From the NCBI GenBank assembly GCA_002418205.1, contig DIDP01000039.1:38586-102585 (forward strand): a stretch of DNA of 64,000 nucleotides, written 5' to 3'. The translations under genes were made by a program, and so were the position numbers. Under the pieces are notes generated by a model that was not told the DNA's origin, ran no database searches, and worked only from the letters and a program-made list of their open reading frames with translations. Position 1 is the stretch's first letter. Every line of letters begins with the position of its first letter. Shown one piece after another: positions 10,643 to 18,570 of this stretch. This stretch comes from Anaerolineales bacterium UBA5797 (GTDB lineage Bacteria; Chloroflexota; Anaerolineae; Anaerolineales; Villigracilaceae).

Positions 10643-12202
10643 TCACTTCAATAATTTTCCTCCCCTCAACCGCCAGTGACGGGCAAAGGCGGCAAGGGCA
10701 AGCAGTACAAAAGCGGACAGGGTGTAGAACCACCAGGGGCTTTCGGACGTGACGCCGACAAAATCGAGCGGGGGCGCGGCGTTGAGGATGAGGTACATCC
10801 AGGTCACGTAGATGACTTCGAAGGGTTTGCGGCTGGAGGTCAGCACACCGAGGGCGAGCGCAAGCGAGGGGATGAACAGCGCGCCGCTCGTCCATGCGAG
10901 GAGGCGGGATGAGTCGCCATCGAGGAGGTGGCGCAGGAATGCGCCTGAGCCCAGCAGCGCGTTAACGGTAAAGGCGGCAAGCCATGCGGCAGGCAGTTGG
11001 TTGAGCGTGGGGCGCGGCGCGGAGAAGACGATCTCGCGCGTGTTGTACAGGGCTTCGCGGTTGCCCAATCCGCTCAGCAGCAGGATCATCCACAGCCAGG
11101 TGATGGCAAGCGTGAAGGACGCTGATTCGGATGGGGCGCTCAATTGGGCGATGACCAAGCCGAGCGAGACGACGTACCACCACCAGCGGTGTCCTTTGAG
11201 GAGCATTTTTAGTTCGGCGAGATAAAGCGCGCCGAAGCGGAAGCGCCGCGCGGCGGGGAGGGGTGTCAGGTGAATGTTCGGGAGTGGAACAGGCTCGGAA
11301 GCAGAAGCCCGCGCGGGGTCCGGGGTGAGGCGTTTCTTCATCCGCAAGACTTTTGTTGTGTTGAAGCGGTCGAAGAACAGGGCGGCGAGCGCGGCGAGTC
11401 CGATCGCGATCAAGACGAAGGTGAGGCGCGGCAGGAGGATATCGGCAGTCCACTCGATGCCGTTGTAGGGGAAGTATTTGACCTCGGTGGCAGCGGTCAC
11501 GATCTGAAAGGCAAAACCACTTTCGCTTTCGGGGTACACGAGTTTTGCCGCTTGGGCGATGCGGTCGCCGATGAGGCGGAAGCCCGTCAGGTCGAGCATG
11601 GGCTGGTAGGGTTCGGTCTCAAAACCAGGAATGAGCGCCATGATGAACAGGAAAAAATAAACGACGTTGCCGAAGCCACCGCGCAGCCAGCTGACAGTTT
11701 CAAAGAGTACAGCCAGCGCGGCAACGACCGCCATGCATGGCAGGGCGATGAAAAGCAGCGGCGCGGTCAACGCCCACAGGTCGAGCGGAGCGCTGCCGAA
11801 AACGAGATTCATGGCAATGCCAGCGAGCATGAGGATGACGACCATCGCGCCGAGCACGGCGAAGTTGCTCAGCCATTTTCCGATCGCGTACAGTGGGCGC
11901 GAGAGCGGCGTGGTGGCGATGATCTGCCCGACGCCCGTTTCGTAGTCGCGCGCGACTGAGCCTTTGACAAGATAAAAACCGAACCAGCCGAGGAACATCG
12001 TGACGGTGACGGTCATCAACGCGCCGACCCACGGCGAATTGGTTTCGCCGACGTAGTAGGGCGGCACGCTCATCACCAACGCGCCCGTGGCGGAAAGATA
12101 ACCAAGCCAAACCACCAATCCCAGCATGACCAGAAAACTGTAGCGACGCGTGCGCTCGAAGAAGTCGGCGCGCGCCATGTGGAAGAGCGTTCGCAGGGTC
12201 AT
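10643..12202 (-). CDS. ABC-2 type exporter permease
   Basis: About 519 residues from the ATG at 12202, with some twelve hydrophobic segments in two halves joined by a hydrophilic linker (about 290-330), the layout of a fused two-half ABC-2 permease. The first half carries VARDYETGVGQIIATTPLSR, a sequence common in ABC-2 permeases of this class; the second half repeats a similar pattern around NREALYNTREIVFSAP. Its start overlaps the stop of the ATPase gene by four bases (ATGA), so the two form one transporter. The substrate is unknown; the neighbouring CPBP proteases and serine hydrolase would fit a peptide or lipid. An open frame continues upstream of 12202 but lies inside the ATPase gene. 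Confidence 0.87.
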   Translation of the reverse strand: MTLRTLFHMARADFFERTRRYSFLVMLGLVVWLGYLSATGALVMSVPPYYVGETNSPWVGALMTVTVTMFLGWFGFYLVKGSVARDYETGVGQIIATTPLSRPLYAIGKWLSNFAVLGAMVVILMLAGIAMNLVFGSAPLDLWALTAPLLFIALPCMAVVAALAVLFETVSWLRGGFGNVVYFFLFIMALIPGFETEPYQPMLDLTGFRLIGDRIAQAAKLVYPESESGFAFQIVTAATEVKYFPYNGIEWTADILLPRLTFVLIAIGLAALAALFFDRFNTTKVLRMKKRLTPDPARASASEPVPLPNIHLTPLPAARRFRFGALYLAELKMLLKGHRWWWYVVSLGLVIAQLSAPSESASFTLAITWLWMILLLSGLGNREALYNTREIVFSAPRPTLNQLPAAWLAAFTVNALLGSGAFLRHLLDGDSSRLLAWTSGALFIPSLALALGVLTSSRKPFEVIYVTWMYLILNAAPPLDFVGVTSESPWWFYTLSAFVLLALAAFARHWRLRGGKLLK

Positions 12203-13080
12203 GATGCCGCTCCGTTTTGTTGGGAAACGAGATGTAGATACACATCTTCGAGACTCGGCGCGACGGATTGGGCATTGGATGCGGGAGCCGCTTCGCTCAC
12301 CGCCCGAACCTGAATCCCATCCTGACGGCGGACGACTCCGCTGACGATGTGTTTCTGCTTGAGCGCAGGCAGGGACTCGGAGGGAACCACCCACTGCCAG
12401 ACCTTCCCTTCCAGAGTCTGCAATAGTTTTTCAGGCGCGGCATGCTGGAGTTTGCGTCCTTTGTTGATGATGACGATCTCGGTGGCGGTCGCTTCCACGT
12501 CCGAGACGATGTGCGTGGAGAGGAAGATGATGCGCTCGCCCGAAAGATCGGAGAGCAGGTTGCGGAAGCGCACGCGCTCCTCGGGGTCAAGTCCCACCGT
12601 CGGCTCGTCCACGATGAGCAGCTGCGGATCGTTGAGCAGCGCCTGGGCGATGCCAACGCGTTGTTTCATCCCGCCCGAATACCCGCCCAGCGGTCGCTTC
12701 GCGGCATGGACGAGATTGACCAGCACGAGCAGTTCTTCGATGCGGCGGCGGGCGGACCTGGCGTCCAAGCCTTTGATGGCGGCGATGTATTCGAGAAATT
12801 CCTGCGCGCTCAGGTTGGGATAGATGCCGAAATCCTGCGGCAGGTAACCGAGCGTGGAACGCAACGCGTCGGGCGATTTGACCACGTCCACGCCGTTCCA
12901 TTGGATCGTCCCTGCGCTGGGCTGGGTGATGGTGGCAAGCATGCGCATGAGCGTGGACTTGCCCGCGCCGTTCGGTCCCAGCAAGCCGATGACGCCAGGC
13001 TTCACTTCAAGATCAAAGTCGCGCAGCCCCCAGAAGTCGCGGCGGTATTGTTTGGAGAGGGATTGGATGGTGAGGTGCAT
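12199..13080 (-). CDS. ABC transporter ATP-binding protein
   Basis: About 293 residues. Walker A is GPNGAGKST, the signature YSGGMKQR, Walker B LLIVDEPTVGLDP and the switch His lies in FLSTHIVSD. The order and the C-terminal extension (about 220-293) fit exporters of the CcmA/YadG class that pair with ABC-2 permeases. The start at 13080 follows AAAGGAA at good distance; the frame opens nine codons earlier without such a site. It is coupled by overlap to the permease gene. Confidence 0.93.
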   Translation of the reverse strand: MHLTIQSLSKQYRRDFWGLRDFDLEVKPGVIGLLGPNGAGKSTLMRMLATITQPSAGTIQWNGVDVVKSPDALRSTLGYLPQDFGIYPNLSAQEFLEYIAAIKGLDARSARRRIEELLVLVNLVHAAKRPLGGYSGGMKQRVGIAQALLNDPQLLIVDEPTVGLDPEERVRFRNLLSDLSGERIIFLSTHIVSDVEATATEIVIINKGRKLQHAAPEKLLQTLEGKVWQWVVPSESLPALKQKHIVSGVVRRQDGIQVRAVSEAAPASNAQSVAPSLEDVYLHLVSQQNGAAS

Positions 13081-13110
13081 GCAAGGTTCCTTTCGTTCAG
13101 TGAACATGAC

Positions 13111-13938
13111 TCATGCCAAACCGAGCACGAGTCCCAGGATCAAAACCAGGAAGAACACGCTCTGCCCCGAATGGATGATGATGGGAAACCAGTTACTGCG
13201 GAAGCGCCTGCCCGAAAACGCAAGGATCAGGTCCGCTGGAAGCGTCGCCAGAATGCCCCAGGGCTGGTGCAGGTGATAAAAGGAAAACATCACGCCGTTC
13301 GCGACCCAGTCCCATTTGCCGAACACGCCTTCCATCTTCGGCAGCAACACGCCGCGAAAGAGGAATTCCTCTCCGAGAAACGTGTTGAACAACGCGCTTA
13401 CAGAGAACAATGCGAGCATTCCCCACGCGCCGACCAACTGCACGCGCATTTCAGGCGTGAGCATGACAGAGAAATCGTAGCCTGCAGGTTCGGCGAAGAA
13501 GGGGAAGATTCCCGTCCACACGTCCACAAGGGTGGAGCGCAAACCAAATTCCAGCGCAGCGGCGAGCAGGCAGAGCGGGATGATCCACCACCACAGGGCT
13601 TTCTTCGTCTCTCCGCTTCGCGCGGACCTGGGGTGGTTCAGCCAGAACCGACGGCTGATCGTACTCGGACGGATGTTCCCCTCTTCGCGGTAGAGAATGA
13701 TCATGGACAGAACGAACTGCCAGACCAGCCCGACGGTGATCAATTTCATCCGCAACAGACCTGCATCCAATGGAGCGAGACCTGCGCTCAGCGCGGGATA
13801 CGTCACCCAGCCGAGAATCCACATCGGCGCGCCAGCCGCAAACCAGATTCCGAGAATCTGCCAGAGGGTGTATTGATTCTCCATAGACGTTGAAAGGTCT
13901 TGCCCTTTGTTTGTTGAAACAATTTCTTGCGTTGACAT
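13111..13938 (-). CDS. CPBP-family intramembrane protease
   Basis: About 275 residues with seven to eight hydrophobic segments and all three CPBP (Abi) motifs: EEFLFRG (the catalytic Glu pair and Arg), FSFYHLHQP (His) and IIIHSGQS (His). Relatives cleave CAAX-type prenylated proteins in eukaryotes; bacterial members often give self-protection against exported peptides or act on unknown membrane substrates. The ATG at 13938 has AGGAGC eight bases upstream. It lies 30 bases before the ABC genes and 31 after the serine hydrolase, so all probably belong to one operon. Confidence 0.87.
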   Translation of the reverse strand: MSTQEIVSTNKGQDLSTSMENQYTLWQILGIWFAAGAPMWILGWVTYPALSAGLAPLDAGLLRMKLITVGLVWQFVLSMIILYREEGNIRPSTISRRFWLNHPRSARSGETKKALWWWIIPLCLLAAALEFGLRSTLVDVWTGIFPFFAEPAGYDFSVMLTPEMRVQLVGAWGMLALFSVSALFNTFLGEEFLFRGVLLPKMEGVFGKWDWVANGVMFSFYHLHQPWGILATLPADLILAFSGRRFRSNWFPIIIHSGQSVFFLVLILGLVLGLA

Positions 13939-13969
13939 TTGATTGCTCCTGTTCTTTAGGGTTTTGACA

Positions 13970-15961
13970 TCAATACCGCCAGCCCAGCCAATTCCAATAA
14001 TGCAGGAACCAGACAAAACCAACCGCCGCGACCGTCACCAGCGTGTAATAGACTCGATAGGCGACTCCCCAATAGCGATGCTTCCATACCAGCATGGTGT
14101 AGACCAATGCGACGGGAGTCAGCAAGCCAGCCAGAACACCGAGCCCCATCACGATCTCGACGGTCAATGAGAGGCTGTGCAATTCCGATGGATGCATTGG
14201 GCGGAACCAAATCGCCAAGCCGACCAGAAACAGCGCGTTCAGCAGGCAGATTCCGAAGATGATCGAGTCAGCCGCGCGGGCGGAGCGGGAAGCGAGGCGA
14301 TTCCGAATCGCGCGGATCACTCCCACGGGCAGCATGGACAGCAGGATCAAGAGGCAGACCTGGATCAACACCATGTTGAAACCGGGCGTCTCGTACCAAC
14401 CCAACTTCACAAACCCATTTTGCGGCTGGATGTCGGTAAACAGGTGGGTGATGTTTCCCTTGTCGTCTTCGCGAAAGACAAGGGTAAAAGAGCCGTCCAC
14501 CTGGCGGAAGTAGAGCGGCTCCACTTCCACAAACCGCAACTCGAGCCCTTCCATGGGAATGAGCAATGTGCCATCGCCGGGCGCGGTAACTTCAATCGTG
14601 AAGCCGCCCAAAAGCCCAACGACTTTTTCAGGGGTGGTGGCGTGACTGTTGGCAGCGCGATAAAAGCCCGCGAACAGTTCGGCGCGCTCCGCAAAGTCTG
14701 CAGGCGGCTGGGTCGGCTCGACCGCAGGTGCTGGATAGTAATGGTCGAAGAACGCTCGTTGGAATCCAACATGCTGAGGAGTCAACCCGCCATCCCTGGC
14801 GCCCAGACTGTTGTAGACCACATATACGCCCAGATGCTGATCGGGCAGAAGCAATAGCTGGCTTAACATCACTGGCGCGTACCCTTCATGCCCAAGCACC
14901 CACTGCCCGTTGTCAGTGAAATCAAACATACCGTAAGCTGTGCCACGCATTCGCGGGTCGGGGGTATACAGGGTGGTCAACATTTGCCGCGCGGTGTCTT
15001 CTTCCAAAATGCGCATCTCATTGGATTCGTCGCCATAGAAACCGCCCTCAAGCCGTGCGATCATGAAGCGCGCCATATCCGTAACACTTGTCTGATGAAA
15101 GCCTGATGGCAATACTGCCGATTGGGTCAGATAATCAGGGAACGACTGGAACGCGCCATCCGCGTACGTGTAACTCCTGGATACAAACGGGAGCAGATCA
15201 GCAGGCATTTGCGGCTGGACGGTTGAATGAGTCATGCCAAGCGGGTCGAAGATGTGTTTCTGTATGTACTCCTCATACGGTTCACCCGAAACGCGCGCCA
15301 CAATATAGCCTCCCAACATGGCGTTATAGTTCGAGTAGCCCGCTGCTTCTCCAGGCGGACGCACCCGACCCGGGAAATTCGCCACCAGCCATTCGCGCTC
15401 CGTCATCAGTTCGTCCGCGTTCTGCGTCACACTTTCGAGCCAGCGGTCTTCGATTCCCGACGTGTGAGTCATCAAATGCTTCAGCGTGATCGGTTGTGGA
15501 TAGGTGTCTGGAATGCGGAAGTCGAGATAGGTGTTGATGTCCGCATCCAGATCCAGTTTGCCCTGCTCGACGAGTTGCATCACCGCCGTCCAGGTGATCA
15601 CTTTGCCAACCGAGCCAGTGCGGAAGATCGTCGTCTCGACGTCAACGGGGATTTTGTTCTCCACGTCCGCGTAGCCGTAACCTTTGGCAAAGAACAACTG
15701 CCCGTCCTTGACGACCGCGACAGCCGCGCCGGCGATGTGATACTCGTCCATTTGACGGGTGATCAAGTCGTCCAGGAATGTTTCCATCTCCGCCGCGTCG
15801 GTCGGACCCTGCGCATGATTCAGCGATATGGGCATTCCCTCCCCCGAAGCCGCTCCGCCCGTCCCGGCCGCGACAGGTGCGACGACGGACAGCAGCAACG
15901 TCAGAGTCAATATGAACACTGCGGGTCTCTTGAGGATGGAAATTACCTTTGGAGTTGACAT
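13970..15961 (-). CDS. Membrane-bound serine hydrolase of the beta-lactamase/PBP4* family
   Basis: About 663 residues. After a signal peptide (about 10-32) comes a penicillin-binding-protein-like serine hydrolase domain with SVGK (nucleophile Ser and general base Lys), the YSN motif in AGYSNYN and HEG in LGHEGY replacing the KTG box. The C-terminal 180 residues hold about five membrane segments, so the active site is outside and anchored. Such proteins hydrolyse peptides or esters, or transfer D-amino acids; the substrate is not predictable. The ATG at 15961 has AAGGAG eight bases upstream. A paralogue with the same layout is at 42305-43849. Confidence 0.85.
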   Translation of the reverse strand: MSTPKVISILKRPAVFILTLTLLLSVVAPVAAGTGGAASGEGMPISLNHAQGPTDAAEMETFLDDLITRQMDEYHIAGAAVAVVKDGQLFFAKGYGYADVENKIPVDVETTIFRTGSVGKVITWTAVMQLVEQGKLDLDADINTYLDFRIPDTYPQPITLKHLMTHTSGIEDRWLESVTQNADELMTEREWLVANFPGRVRPPGEAAGYSNYNAMLGGYIVARVSGEPYEEYIQKHIFDPLGMTHSTVQPQMPADLLPFVSRSYTYADGAFQSFPDYLTQSAVLPSGFHQTSVTDMARFMIARLEGGFYGDESNEMRILEEDTARQMLTTLYTPDPRMRGTAYGMFDFTDNGQWVLGHEGYAPVMLSQLLLLPDQHLGVYVVYNSLGARDGGLTPQHVGFQRAFFDHYYPAPAVEPTQPPADFAERAELFAGFYRAANSHATTPEKVVGLLGGFTIEVTAPGDGTLLIPMEGLELRFVEVEPLYFRQVDGSFTLVFREDDKGNITHLFTDIQPQNGFVKLGWYETPGFNMVLIQVCLLILLSMLPVGVIRAIRNRLASRSARAADSIIFGICLLNALFLVGLAIWFRPMHPSELHSLSLTVEIVMGLGVLAGLLTPVALVYTMLVWKHRYWGVAYRVYYTLVTVAAVGFVWFLHYWNWLGWRY

Positions 15962-16029
15962 GTTGTTTCTCCTTCTCGTTTTCAGACGGGTTTCTTCATG
16001 GATCGACAAACTTTTCTTCTTTATTGGCT

Positions 16030-16863
16030 TCAGCTCTGTACCTGCTTCTCTTCCGTCCGCGAGAGACGCTCCGCGCCCGCGACGAGGGTCACAACGATGG
16101 CGGCGATGACAAAAAACACAATTTCCAAATTGAACAGGATGCCACCCGTCACTGCAAATTTCGCTGGCATGAACATACCAAACGTATTGCCCGAAGCATG
16201 AAAAAGCGTGACGAGCAGGAGACTGCCGCGCGTGTTGTTGTAGAGCCAGGTGTACAACACCGCCAAAGCCAGATGGGCGACGGTGAACCAGGCGAAGGAA
16301 CCCTCGCCGTTTAAACCCGTCCCGAAAAATTTCGGCAGGTGCCAGACTGCCCAAATCACGCCGACGATTAAACTCGCAATCAACGCGTTGTACTTCGCCT
16401 GCAATCTTGGCAGGACGTATCCGCGCCAGCCCATCTCTTCACCGTTGGTGAGAATCTCGAAGATGATCCACGGGACGACGAGCATGAGCAGGGGCGCGTC
16501 GAGCGGGACGACGTCGCGAATCATCGGGCGGGAAAAATCCGCAGGGACGCCCGTTAGCAGGGCAGTCAACAACAACGCGGCAAATCGCAGGGCAGGTAAA
16601 AGGAGGAGGGCAACCATCCACCACTTCCAACCCACGCTCCAGAGGAAGAAGCGCTTGAACAACTTCACCGCTTCATTTTTGTCCAGAGTCAGCCACGTCA
16701 TAAACAGCGAGGCGAAGATGAATCCCCAGCCGAGCGTCATGGCGACGAAGAACGGAACTTTGAATGGCAGGACGCCCGAATTGGATAGGTCGATCGTCCA
16801 GGTGTAGAGGAACATTAGGATGAGGCCGACGACCAGCGAATGACGTTTGAGGAAGGCTTTCAT
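16030..16863 (-). CDS. CPBP-family intramembrane protease
   Basis: About 277 residues, eight hydrophobic segments, motifs EEMGWRGYVLPRL, VWHLPKF and LFHASGN. The GWRG form differs from the neighbour at 13111 (FLFRG), so these are separate subfamilies and not a recent duplication; the closest in this window is 51402-52223. The ATG at 16863 follows AAAGGAG at five bases. The gene lies 68 bases before the serine hydrolase in the same direction. Confidence 0.87.
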   Translation of the reverse strand: MKAFLKRHSLVVGLILMFLYTWTIDLSNSGVLPFKVPFFVAMTLGWGFIFASLFMTWLTLDKNEAVKLFKRFFLWSVGWKWWMVALLLLPALRFAALLLTALLTGVPADFSRPMIRDVVPLDAPLLMLVVPWIIFEILTNGEEMGWRGYVLPRLQAKYNALIASLIVGVIWAVWHLPKFFGTGLNGEGSFAWFTVAHLALAVLYTWLYNNTRGSLLLVTLFHASGNTFGMFMPAKFAVTGGILFNLEIVFFVIAAIVVTLVAGAERLSRTEEKQVQS

Positions 16864-16932
16864 AGCAACTCCTTTGGCTTTCAATTTCGGACTGCCGCGC
16901 TTGTTTGCAGTGCGGTTTGACTCTGCTCATCG

Positions 16933-17457
16933 TTACGAACGTAACTTGACAGGTGTGCCCAGTTTCCGTTCCAATCCCTCGCGGCCCCAGCGCATGATGG
17001 TCTCGAAGTTTGCGCGGACGATTTGCGGCGCGAACGGGACGGGAAGGTTCATCCACCAGCGGCCCGGTCGCACATGGACGTTGAAGCGGATCTCCGTGCC
17101 TCCATCGATCGGCGTGAACGTCCACTTGCAGATGCCCTCCAGGTCGCCGTTCGCGCGTCCCTCGAGTACCCTCCTGCTTTCGAGCCGGATCATCTCGAGG
17201 TCGAACACGAGCGTGTACGGCATCCAACTACGCCACCCCTGACGCAGAACGGTTCCGACGCCGCTCTCATCGCCGCTGCGCAGCACCTCGACCTTCCGGA
17301 TGCCTCGCCACCAGGAGGGCCAGGCGGCGTAGTTCGCCAGGGTCTCCCAGATGCGCTCGATATCCGCGGATGTTCGCCACACGGTTTGAAAGCGATAGCT
17401 GGTCGCCGTTTCATCTTCAGCCCCTTTCAATACAGTATTGACAATGTCCCTTTTCAT
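16933..17457 (-). CDS. SRPBCC-family (polyketide cyclase/START-like) protein
   Basis: A 174-residue protein with the helix-grip pattern: YRFQTVWRTSADIERIWETLANY, WPSWWRGIRKVEVL, a central strand run, CKWTFTPIDGGTEIRF and a long C-terminal helix (RANFETIMRWGREGLERKL). The family binds hydrophobic ligands; no ligand can be named. Good ribosome site GAAAGGAG. The genes on both sides run in the same direction. Confidence 0.8.
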   Translation of the reverse strand: MKRDIVNTVLKGAEDETATSYRFQTVWRTSADIERIWETLANYAAWPSWWRGIRKVEVLRSGDESGVGTVLRQGWRSWMPYTLVFDLEMIRLESRRVLEGRANGDLEGICKWTFTPIDGGTEIRFNVHVRPGRWWMNLPVPFAPQIVRANFETIMRWGREGLERKLGTPVKLRS

Positions 17458-17475
17458 GGTTTTCTCCTTTCATTT

Positions 17476-17796
17476 TCAAGGCATATCCATGCCGGTCAGA
17501 TACTTGATCAAGACGATCTTTTCGTCAGCGCTCAAGTTCACGCCCATATTCTCCATCTGCGCCAGGGATTTTTCCCATTCAGCGCCGGTCTGTTTGGTCT
17601 GCTTGAGCAATTCGACGCTGTGACAGCGGGCGCAACGGCTGTTGATCAACGAGGCGCCATCCTGAAGCGACAGTTCCTGAGTCACGGGCAAGGTCGCATT
17701 CCGGTCATCCATATTTGACTTTGCGATAAAGGCTCCAACGACTGCAACGAAAATAATCGCGAAGGAAAATATGAGGAACAACTTTCTGGTTTTCAT
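17476..17796 (-). CDS. Small membrane-anchored c-type cytochrome
   Basis: 106 residues: an N-terminal membrane anchor (about 6-24) and one heme site CARCH near residue 55, followed by short helices (WEKSLAQMENMG, ADEKIVLIKYLTGM) that may supply the Met ligand in TGMDMP. Compact enough to be an electron shuttle at the outer face of the membrane. It follows the membrane protein at 17870-18394 after a 16-base-stem hairpin. A link to denitrification is suggested only by the shared 12-mer upstream of the pair. Confidence 0.75.
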   Translation of the reverse strand: MKTRKLFLIFSFAIIFVAVVGAFIAKSNMDDRNATLPVTQELSLQDGASLINSRCARCHSVELLKQTKQTGAEWEKSLAQMENMGVNLSADEKIVLIKYLTGMDMP

Positions 17797-17818
17797 GATT
17801 CGTTTCAGCCTCTCAAGA

Positions 17819-17856
17819 GTTCTTCCACAGGCTGGCTTAACAGCCTGTGGAAGAAC
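17819..17856 (-). terminator. Strong intergenic hairpin, no T-run
   Basis: Perfect 16-base stem (17819-17834 with 17841-17856) and six-base loop between the membrane protein and cytochrome c genes. No T-tract follows on either strand, so it is more likely an mRNA-stabilising or partial-termination hairpin than a full terminator. Confidence 0.6.
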
Positions 17857-17869
17857 AACGGCAATCGCA

Positions 17870-18394
17870 TCAGAACAACCAGTAGCGGGCGGTAGCCATG
17901 GTCAACATGGCGATGACCAGCATGATGAAATCAATCTGTTCGGCAAGGTTCAGGCGCTTTTCCAACGCCTCCATGTGAGCGACCTGCTCGGGTGTCGGTC
18001 CCTTGCCCGAGGCGATGATCTGGCCTCCCAGCGCAGCCATCTTCTCCGAGGTGGGACCAACGCCAAGACCGCCCGCCAAAAAGGCGACCAACGAGGCAAC
18101 CGAGCCGATGGTGAAACCAATGCCCGGACCTGAAGCCATCCATGCCGCGTTGAATCCACCCGAGGAGAACCAAAACAGCACGCCGCCCGCCAGGATCGTC
18201 AGCAGGCTGGTGCTCATCATGAAGATCGGATACTTACGCCGCTCCATCAGATTCTGCATAAACTGCGGACCCGTCGCGCCGATGGCTTTGACCGAAGGCT
18301 TGACGAAGAACAGATACGATACTGCCGCGCCAGCCCACAGAATTCCAGCCACCACATGGACGAAACGAAGCAGGTTCAAAAGATAGATATTCAT
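17870..18394 (-). CDS. Four-helix integral membrane protein (DUF2269/CopD-like)
   Basis: 174 residues with about four membrane segments. The N-terminal RFVHVVAGILWAGAAVSYLFFVKP is typical of CopD/DUF2269-like proteins, where the His can lie in the membrane and in related families may bind heme. The middle is Gly-rich (IGFTIGSVASLVAFLAGGLGVG) and the last helix ends at the C-terminus. Start at 18394 after AAAAGGAG. The following gene is a small cytochrome c, so a heme or quinone-linked role is possible but not shown. The shared 12-mer is at 18432-18443. Confidence 0.65.
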   Translation of the reverse strand: MNIYLLNLLRFVHVVAGILWAGAAVSYLFFVKPSVKAIGATGPQFMQNLMERRKYPIFMMSTSLLTILAGGVLFWFSSGGFNAAWMASGPGIGFTIGSVASLVAFLAGGLGVGPTSEKMAALGGQIIASGKGPTPEQVAHMEALEKRLNLAEQIDFIMLVIAMLTMATARYWLF

Positions 18395-18431
18395 GTTCAA
18401 CTCCTTTTGCGAATATTTACTTGCGCCATTA

Positions 18432-18443
18432 AACGACAACTCG
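18432..18443. promoter_or_regulatory. Second copy of the 12-base motif
   Basis: AACGACAACTCG, identical to 9002-9013, 38 bases upstream of the membrane protein gene on the minus strand and within the divergent region (18395-18570) shared with the first STAND regulator. A TACAAT -10-like hexamer for the plus strand is at 18493-18498 without a good -35. Confidence 0.3.
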
Positions 18444-18570
18444 AATGCCCTGAGGGGTTACTCAATTACCCGAAAATTCACCCAAAATGTGCTACAATTT
18501 TTTCACCTTCCCCCTTTAGTGGCGATTTGAGCGATTGCATCTTTTCTACGACCCAGAGAAACAGAAAAGG

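Noticed and set aside
12442..13893. 483-codon plus-strand frame
   Set aside because: Antisense to the ABC ATPase and CPBP protease genes, both of which carry complete family motifs and ribosome sites.
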